From positions 1 through 9,192 of the forward strand of contig JANYBY010000212.1 in assembly GCA_025360565.1 (NCBI GenBank): a DNA stretch of 9,192 nucleotides. The letters run 5' to 3'. The stretch comes from Bacteroidota bacterium (GTDB taxonomy: Bacteria; Bacteroidota; Bacteroidia; B-17B0; Aurantibacillaceae). The position numbers and the translations under genes were made by a program. The notes beneath the pieces are model-generated. The model did no database searches. It was not told the origin of the DNA and was given only the letters and a program-made list of their open reading frames with translations. Shown here piece after piece: positions 5,107 through 9,192 of this stretch. Position 1 is the stretch's first letter. Each line of letters begins with the position of its first letter.

Positions 5107-7158
5107 CTATTGTTTCATCAATTTAACCACTTTACACCCACTCTGCGTTTTTATTTCGGCAAAATAAATTCCGGCGTTGAGTTCTTTTACATTGTTGAGC
5201 ACAATTTTTTTAGCGAAAGCATCGTTTGGTTTTATTTCCATTTCTGTTCTTCCGCTAATGTCCATTATTTTAATTGAATTAATGCCTTCATTCCCTGTAT
5301 TTTCAATTGTTACCTCTTGAGTAAAAGGGTTTGGAAATAAATTTATACCATTTAAACTCACCGCGTTTTCTTTTATTCCAATAACCGTATTAATATTTAT
5401 ATCATCTATAAATAAATTATTTCCCGGGCCGTTCACATCCGGAGTAAATTCAAATTTAAAATACACTTTTGCTTTTCCGGAGTATGGTTGCAGGTTGATC
5501 ATCTTCGTTTTCCATTGCACGGGTGTTGGCGTTAAAATGGGCGTGGCCTCCAAATTGCCGGTTGTACTGAGTGAAGCGCCTGTTGCCGAAAAAATTTCAT
5601 CCCAAGAAGTGCCACAATTTGAGCTTACATACACTTTTAAAATATCGTTGTTGTTCGCGTTTTGCTGGGCGTACACATACTTAAAACTGAACAGCCCAAT
5701 GAATGTATTCTGCAAATTAAAGGCAGGCGAATAAAAACTTACGGCTTCATTCGGGTTATCAAAATAATTATTTACCCAAACGCAATTAGTTCCACTTGCC
5801 GCTGCAGCATTGGTTTGCAAAAAAGGACTACCGTATTGGGGAATGGAAGCGATCCAGTTATTATCAGGAAAAATTCCGGTTTCAAATCCCTGATTTATAT
5901 TTATGGCGCCCGAATTTGTACCCGCCGCTAACACAGTTACAAATTGTTGTTTGGTAATAGAATCGCTTCCAAAAACATTTCCCACTTTTAATTTTACCGA
6001 TGTAATTCCGGAATTGGTAAAATTTAAAATTCCTAATTGCACGGTAGAAGTGTTGGCCGATAAAGGAGAACTCCACAACCAATTTGCCACCGGGGCGTTA
6101 TAACTTTGATCAACAAACGCCAAACCATTTCCTACACAACTTATTTTATTTGTAACATAAAATTCGGCTTTTGGTGCGCAATTATTTAAAGGGCTAATAA
6201 TGCCCGTGGCCATTAAATTACTGTTGCTTGAAAGATTATTCCGGCCTGCAGTTGCAGCGTTCAAACAGGCATGCATCCTTGTTCTTTGCCCTTGGGTGAA
6301 CATATTTTCGCAATAGGCATACTCCATATAATTTTGAATATTTTCAACCACACCTACGGTGCAATCAACAGCATTTCCCAAATTGCAACTGTAATGTCCT
6401 TTCGTTATCGGTGTATCACTCACTCCATCGTCGCCACAGGCCACTTGAGGGTTATTGGTATTGCCCCAGGTGTGCGATAAATTGAACCAATGTCCTACTT
6501 CATGCGTTAACGCGCGCGATGTATATGGGTTTGAAGTGCCAATGCTGCCCACATAATTATGCAAAATTACAATGGCATCGGCCGGTGCCGGCGCTGTACC
6601 CGGCAAATACGCGTAACCCGCAACACCACTTTGCATTGAGTTTACGAGGTATACATTTAAATATTTTGTGCGGTTCCAAGTATAAACATAATCGGCCAAA
6701 TTCATGGTCCAATTGGTTCTTGTATCGTAATGCCGTGTAATACCATTGGTGCAATTTCCATTATCATCAATTGTTGCAAGCGAAAACTGAATATTGCAAT
6801 CGGCCGCAATGGCTGTAAATTCGGGCACTACAGCGGTAATATCGGCATTCAATTTTCGGTAATCTCGGTTCAAAATAGCAACTGCATCGTTTATTTGCGC
6901 GTCGCTTATATTTTCGGCACCGCCTAAATGCAATACATGAAAAACTATGGGAATGGTAAAACTCGTTGCCGCGTTGGTTTGGTTATCGTTCGTTTTATTA
7001 GTCGTTAAATTTTGCGTTACATTATCAAACCTGGCTTTTGCCTGTGCATCTTGGCTAAACAGCTTTTGGTACGCTAAATTAAAACCGCAATTTTGCCCCA
7101 CCTGCGCTTTTACAGAGCTCAAACAAAGCAAACAAATTGCGAAAACATAATTTTTCAT
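5107..7158 (-). CDS. Secreted M43-type (pappalysin-like) zinc metalloprotease with T9SS sorting domain
   Basis: 683 residues from ATG 7158. A signal peptide covers about 1-19. A metzincin-type protease domain follows (about 65-315). It has IPIVFHVLHLGG near its start, the zinc motif HEVGHWFNLSH (H219, E220, H223, H229) and a Met-turn NYMEY (M278) followed by CENMFTQGQ, typical of peptidase family M43B. Several paired cysteines are present. After it come a PKD-like segment (about 328-411) and a jelly-roll-like region (about 420-592) with GTSWDEIF and a FIDDI strand. The last 75 residues (about 607-683, LFPNPF..., GIYFAEI, KLMKQ) are a type A T9SS C-terminal sorting domain, which directs export across the outer membrane by the type IX system. 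The protease probably degrades extracellular protein; its substrate is unknown. It is a single gene, divergent from purK. No T9SS machinery gene is nearby, which is normal. Confidence 0.93.
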   Translation of the reverse strand: MKNYVFAICLLCLSSVKAQVGQNCGFNLAYQKLFSQDAQAKARFDNVTQNLTTNKTNDNQTNAATSFTIPIVFHVLHLGGAENISDAQINDAVAILNRDYRKLNADITAVVPEFTAIAADCNIQFSLATIDDNGNCTNGITRHYDTRTNWTMNLADYVYTWNRTKYLNVYLVNSMQSGVAGYAYLPGTAPAPADAIVILHNYVGSIGTSNPYTSRALTHEVGHWFNLSHTWGNTNNPQVACGDDGVSDTPITKGHYSCNLGNAVDCTVGVVENIQNYMEYAYCENMFTQGQRTRMHACLNAATAGRNNLSSNSNLMATGIISPLNNCAPKAEFYVTNKISCVGNGLAFVDQSYNAPVANWLWSSPLSANTSTVQLGILNFTNSGITSVKLKVGNVFGSDSITKQQFVTVLAAGTNSGAININQGFETGIFPDNNWIASIPQYGSPFLQTNAAAASGTNCVWVNNYFDNPNEAVSFYSPAFNLQNTFIGLFSFKYVYAQQNANNNDILKVYVSSNCGTSWDEIFSATGASLSTTGNLEATPILTPTPVQWKTKMINLQPYSGKAKVYFKFEFTPDVNGPGNNLFIDDININTVIGIKENAVSLNGINLFPNPFTQEVTIENTGNEGINSIKIMDISGRTEMEIKPNDAFAKKIVLNNVKELNAGIYFAEIKTQSGCKVVKLMKQ

Positions 7159-7214
7159 AACAATAATAAAGGTATTAAATTAAATTAATTATTTTTAGAC
7201 CTTCTATCAAAAAA

Positions 7215-8360
7215 ATGAGCAAAAAAGTTCAGCAGTTAAATATAGGGATTTTAGGAGGCGGTCAGTTAGGTCGTATGCTGATACAGAACAGCATTAACCT
7301 GAATTTAAACATTTCTGTGTTGGATCCTGACAAAAACGCGCCCTGCAAGCATCTCGTAAAAAAATTTGTTACCGGAAGTTTAACCGATCACGATACCGTG
7401 TATGAGTTTGGCGAAGATAAAGATCTGATAACTATTGAAATTGAAAACGTAAATACCGAAGCTTTAAGGAAACTAGAAAGCGAGGGCAAAAAAATATTTC
7501 CGCAGCCGCATATTATTGAATTAATACAAGATAAAGGCCTGCAAAAAATGTTTTATCAGCGAAACAATATTCCCACAGCCGATTTTTTTCTGGCCGAGAA
7601 CAAGGAACAAATAAATAAGTACAAAGATTACTTTCCGTTCTTTCAAAAATTACGCAAGGGCGGTTACGATGGCAAAGGCGTACGCAAACTAACGGATCCC
7701 GAAAATTTAAAAAATGCGTTTGATGAGCCTTGTGTGCTGGAAAGGCTGGTTGATTTTGATAAAGAGCTTTCGGTTATCGTTGCCAGGAGCGAAAGCGGTG
7801 AAATAAAATGTTTTCCGGTTGTTGAATGCGAGTTTAGCAAAGAAGCCAATTTAGTGGAGTTCTTATTTGCGCCGGCAAACATTAAAAAAAATATTGAAAA
7901 AGAAGCCGTAGAAATTGCCACCTTGGTTGCCGAAAAATTAGGCATTGTGGGTTTGTTGGCAGTTGAATTATTTTTAACGAAAGACGGGAAAGTATTGGTG
8001 AACGAAATTGCCCCACGCCCGCACAACAGCGGCCACCAAACAATTGAAGCCAACGTTACTTCGCAATTTGAACAAATGTGGCGGGCCATTTTAAATTTAC
8101 CCCTTGGCGATACAGCAATAACAAAAGCCAGTGTAATGGTAAACCTATTGGGAGAGCCCGGCTACGAAGGCTTTGCCGAGTATAAAGGGCTTGAAGATGT
8201 TTTAAAATTTGGCGGTGTTTACATTCATTTATACGGAAAAGAAAATACAAAGCCTTTTCGGAAAATGGGACATACCACTATAGTGGATGATGATATTTTG
8301 AAGGCAAAAAACAAGGCAAAAATGGTAAAACAGCTTTTGAAAGTTATTTCTTCCACTTAG
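7215..8360 (+). CDS. purK: 5-(carboxyamino)imidazole ribonucleotide synthase PurK
   Basis: This is a full-length 381-residue ATP-grasp enzyme. PurK couples ATP and bicarbonate to aminoimidazole ribonucleotide to give N5-CAIR in de novo purine synthesis in the cytoplasm. The N-terminal Rossmann-like part has IGILGGGQLGRML (10-22). The ATP-grasp core has KLRKGGYDGKGV (145-156), the glutamate of LAVELF (E251) and the signature NEIAPRPHNSGHQT (263-276), which is specific for PurK as opposed to PurT or PurD. Length and motif order are normal. The start is ATG 7215, 56 bases from the divergent protease start, with only a weak TATTTTTA box (7190-7197) upstream and no Shine-Dalgarno sequence. PurE is not in the window. 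Asp codons are 18 GAT to 2 GAC, which gives the local baseline against which the toxin-antitoxin pair looks foreign. No T-tract terminator follows. Confidence 0.96.
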   Translation: MSKKVQQLNIGILGGGQLGRMLIQNSINLNLNISVLDPDKNAPCKHLVKKFVTGSLTDHDTVYEFGEDKDLITIEIENVNTEALRKLESEGKKIFPQPHIIELIQDKGLQKMFYQRNNIPTADFFLAENKEQINKYKDYFPFFQKLRKGGYDGKGVRKLTDPENLKNAFDEPCVLERLVDFDKELSVIVARSESGEIKCFPVVECEFSKEANLVEFLFAPANIKKNIEKEAVEIATLVAEKLGIVGLLAVELFLTKDGKVLVNEIAPRPHNSGHQTIEANVTSQFEQMWRAILNLPLGDTAITKASVMVNLLGEPGYEGFAEYKGLEDVLKFGGVYIHLYGKENTKPFRKMGHTTIVDDDILKAKNKAKMVKQLLKVISST

Positions 8361-8425
8361 CAAGACCTTAACCTCGATCTAAATAAGTTGTGCAAAAAAA
8401 ATGAGACCAAATCCAACATTACATG

Positions 8426-8442
8426 CGACCCCTTCAGGGTCG
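8426..8442. repeat. Hairpin repeat 1, CGACCC-CTTCA-GGGTCG
   Basis: A perfect 6-bp stem closes a five-base CTTCA loop. There is no T-tract, so it is not a simple terminator. It is the first of two hairpins with the same loop and different stems. Confidence 0.6.
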
Positions 8443-8475
8443 GCGTCAATTGTTACAATATTCGTTAGAAATATA

Positions 8476-8492
8476 TAATCCCTTCAGGATTA
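8476..8492. repeat. Hairpin repeat 2, TAATCC-CTTCA-GGATTA
   Basis: A perfect 6-bp stem closes the same CTTCA loop, starting exactly 50 bases after hairpin 1. The stem differs from hairpin 1 at three of six pairs (CG to TA, GC to AT and CG to TA order along the arm), and all changes are compensated on the other arm. Confidence 0.6.
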
Positions 8493-8522
8493 CAATAATT
8501 CATTTAATTTTAAAAAGAAATC

Positions 8523-8545
8523 GATTGGCCCAGGAGGGGGTCGAA
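8523..8545. repeat. Degenerate third hairpin of the same kind
   Basis: ATTGGCCC (about 8524-8531) partly pairs with GGGGTCGAAT (8537-8546). The right side GGGGTCG can instead pair with CGACCCC of hairpin 1 (8426-8432), seven bases exactly. The imperfect stem suggests a decayed copy. Confidence 0.3.
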
Positions 8546-8643
8546 TGTTTATGAAGTTGATATTAATCTATTGAAATTTTCAAAGGCCTTAATACTTTTT
8601 TATATGGCAGTCGAATTATTTACTATCTTAGATTAACTAAATT

Positions 8644-9192
8644 TTGCACCCAATTTTTTCTATATTTTTCCGGAAGAAAAACGTTTTTCTTTTTTTTCTA
8701 TTTGTTTGCGTTAACATAAATTGTTTTTCGCAGGTGGATCCCATTGTTTTTGAAAAGGTAAAAAGAGCTTTAAAAGGCGATGATCTTGAATCGTTTAACA
8801 AAGGCAGATCTAAACTTGAACAGGAATCGTACCTGGAAGCACTAACTTTTTTTGAAAAAATAATTACTGGCAACCCCAATTTAGCGGAGTTAAAATATAT
8901 TGCAGGCATTTGTTATTGTTACGATGTAAATCATTACCCAAAAGCACTCAATTATATTTGTCAGGCTAAAGACCGGGCCGATGAAATTGACGGTTACACT
9001 TTTAACCTTGCTTACGCCCTTGAAAAAAACGACAGTACAAAAGCTGCTCTCGCCAAATACACCGGCCTGCTTGATGTGGAAGAAAAAAAAACATCTAAAT
9101 CTGAAATACTTATAAGCGAAATTAATTACCGTATTAACCGCTGCAAAAAAATTATTGAATACAAGAACAAACAAAATTTTGTAAAAATAAGC
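8644..9192 (+). CDS. Secreted TPR protein, 5' part only (probable TPR-PD40-OmpA family)
   Basis: Translation from TTG 8644 gives 183 codons open to the window end; an in-frame stop lies at 8638-8640. There is no ATG anywhere in this frame, so TTG is the only start that keeps the signal peptide. GTG at 8734 would remove it. Residues 1-30 form a signal peptide: RKK at 10-12, a hydrophobic core at 14-25 and probable cleavage at CFSQ. The mature part has repeated helices with TPR spacing: GRSKLEQESYLEALTFFEKII, AELKYIAGICYCY, YPKALNYICQAKDRA, and GYTFNLAYALEKNDSTKAALAKY. The ending INRCKKIIEYKNKQNFVKI resembles the junction before PD40/WD40-like repeats in large Bacteroidota envelope proteins that end in an OmpA domain. 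That continuation is an inference and lies outside the window. Confidence 0.7.
   Translation, partial: MHPIFSIFFRKKNVFLFFLFVCVNINCFSQVDPIVFEKVKRALKGDDLESFNKGRSKLEQESYLEALTFFEKIITGNPNLAELKYIAGICYCYDVNHYPKALNYICQAKDRADEIDGYTFNLAYALEKNDSTKAALAKYTGLLDVEEKKTSKSEILISEINYRINRCKKIIEYKNKQNFVKIS

Larger units (their letters stand above)
8361..8643. other. Non-coding stretch after purK with hairpin repeats
   Basis: There is no supportable gene between purK and the TPR gene. The stretch holds two hairpins with a shared loop (8426-8442 and 8476-8492) and a degenerate third (8523-8545). No clear promoter for the TPR gene was found; TAAATTTTG at 8638-8646 is one base off the TAnnTTTG pattern. Confidence 0.5.

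Noticed and set aside
5495..7150. Several plus-strand and one minus-strand open frames of 65-89 codons
   Set aside because: All are shadows of the 683-residue protease, whose domains and motifs run without a break on the minus strand.
7664..8250. Two minus-strand open frames (141 and 64 codons)
   Set aside because: They are antisense to the ATP-grasp core and C-terminus of purK and show no recognisable protein pattern.
8426..8492. The CTTCA hairpins as terminators of purK
   Set aside because: Neither hairpin is followed by a T-tract, and they lie 66 and 116 bases after the stop codon.
8401..8550. CRISPR array
   Set aside because: The repeated part is only a short hairpin with differing stems, in two or three copies, with no cas gene.
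8637..9174. Two minus-strand open frames (90 and 94 codons)
   Set aside because: They are antisense to the TPR gene, which has a signal peptide and repeat pattern on the plus strand; the Phe-rich antisense products are typical shadows.

Overview
The window reads as an AT-rich chromosomal segment of a member of the Bacteroidota. The evidence is a secreted protease ending in a type IX secretion (T9SS) sorting domain, several TAnnTTTG promoter elements (the Bacteroidetes sigma-ABfr type) with short A-rich or absent leaders, almost no Shine-Dalgarno sequences, and protein sequences typical of the phylum. No species can be named from the sequence alone. No tRNA, rRNA, CRISPR array or transposase was seen.

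Layout: (1) 1-991, minus strand: a multi-pass membrane protein of the DUF1624/HGSNAT-type acyltransferase group, cut by the window edge. (2) 1074-2567, plus strand: a membrane-anchored SpoIIE/PP2C-type phosphatase, divergent from the first gene. (3) 2568-2892: 325 bases without a gene, holding a degenerate dispersed palindrome, one arm of an inverted repeat and a promoter. (4) 2893-3529, plus strand: a HigB/HigA-like toxin-antitoxin pair with overlapping genes. Matching inverted repeats flank it and its Asp codon use differs from the PurK gene in the same window, so it looks like an acquired cassette. (5) 3589-4939, minus strand: a small protein with one membrane anchor, then tadA (10-base overlap), then a small secreted protein with its own promoter, ending in a strong hairpin terminator. 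(6) 5107-7158, minus strand: a secreted M43-type (pappalysin-like) zinc metalloprotease with a PKD-like region, a jelly-roll-like region and a T9SS signal. (7) 7215-8360, plus strand: purK, divergent from the protease. (8) 8361-8643: a non-coding stretch with two hairpins that share a CTTCA loop, 50 bases apart, and a degenerate third. (9) 8644-9192, plus strand: the 5' part of a secreted TPR protein, probably the start of a TPR-PD40-OmpA-type envelope protein.

Most of the window is ordinary housekeeping and envelope content (purine synthesis, tRNA wobble editing, secreted protease, surface proteins). The accessory part is the toxin-antitoxin cassette with its repeats. It and the covarying hairpins after purK are the parts most worth a second look. 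I found no convincing evidence for an entirely new multi-gene system.
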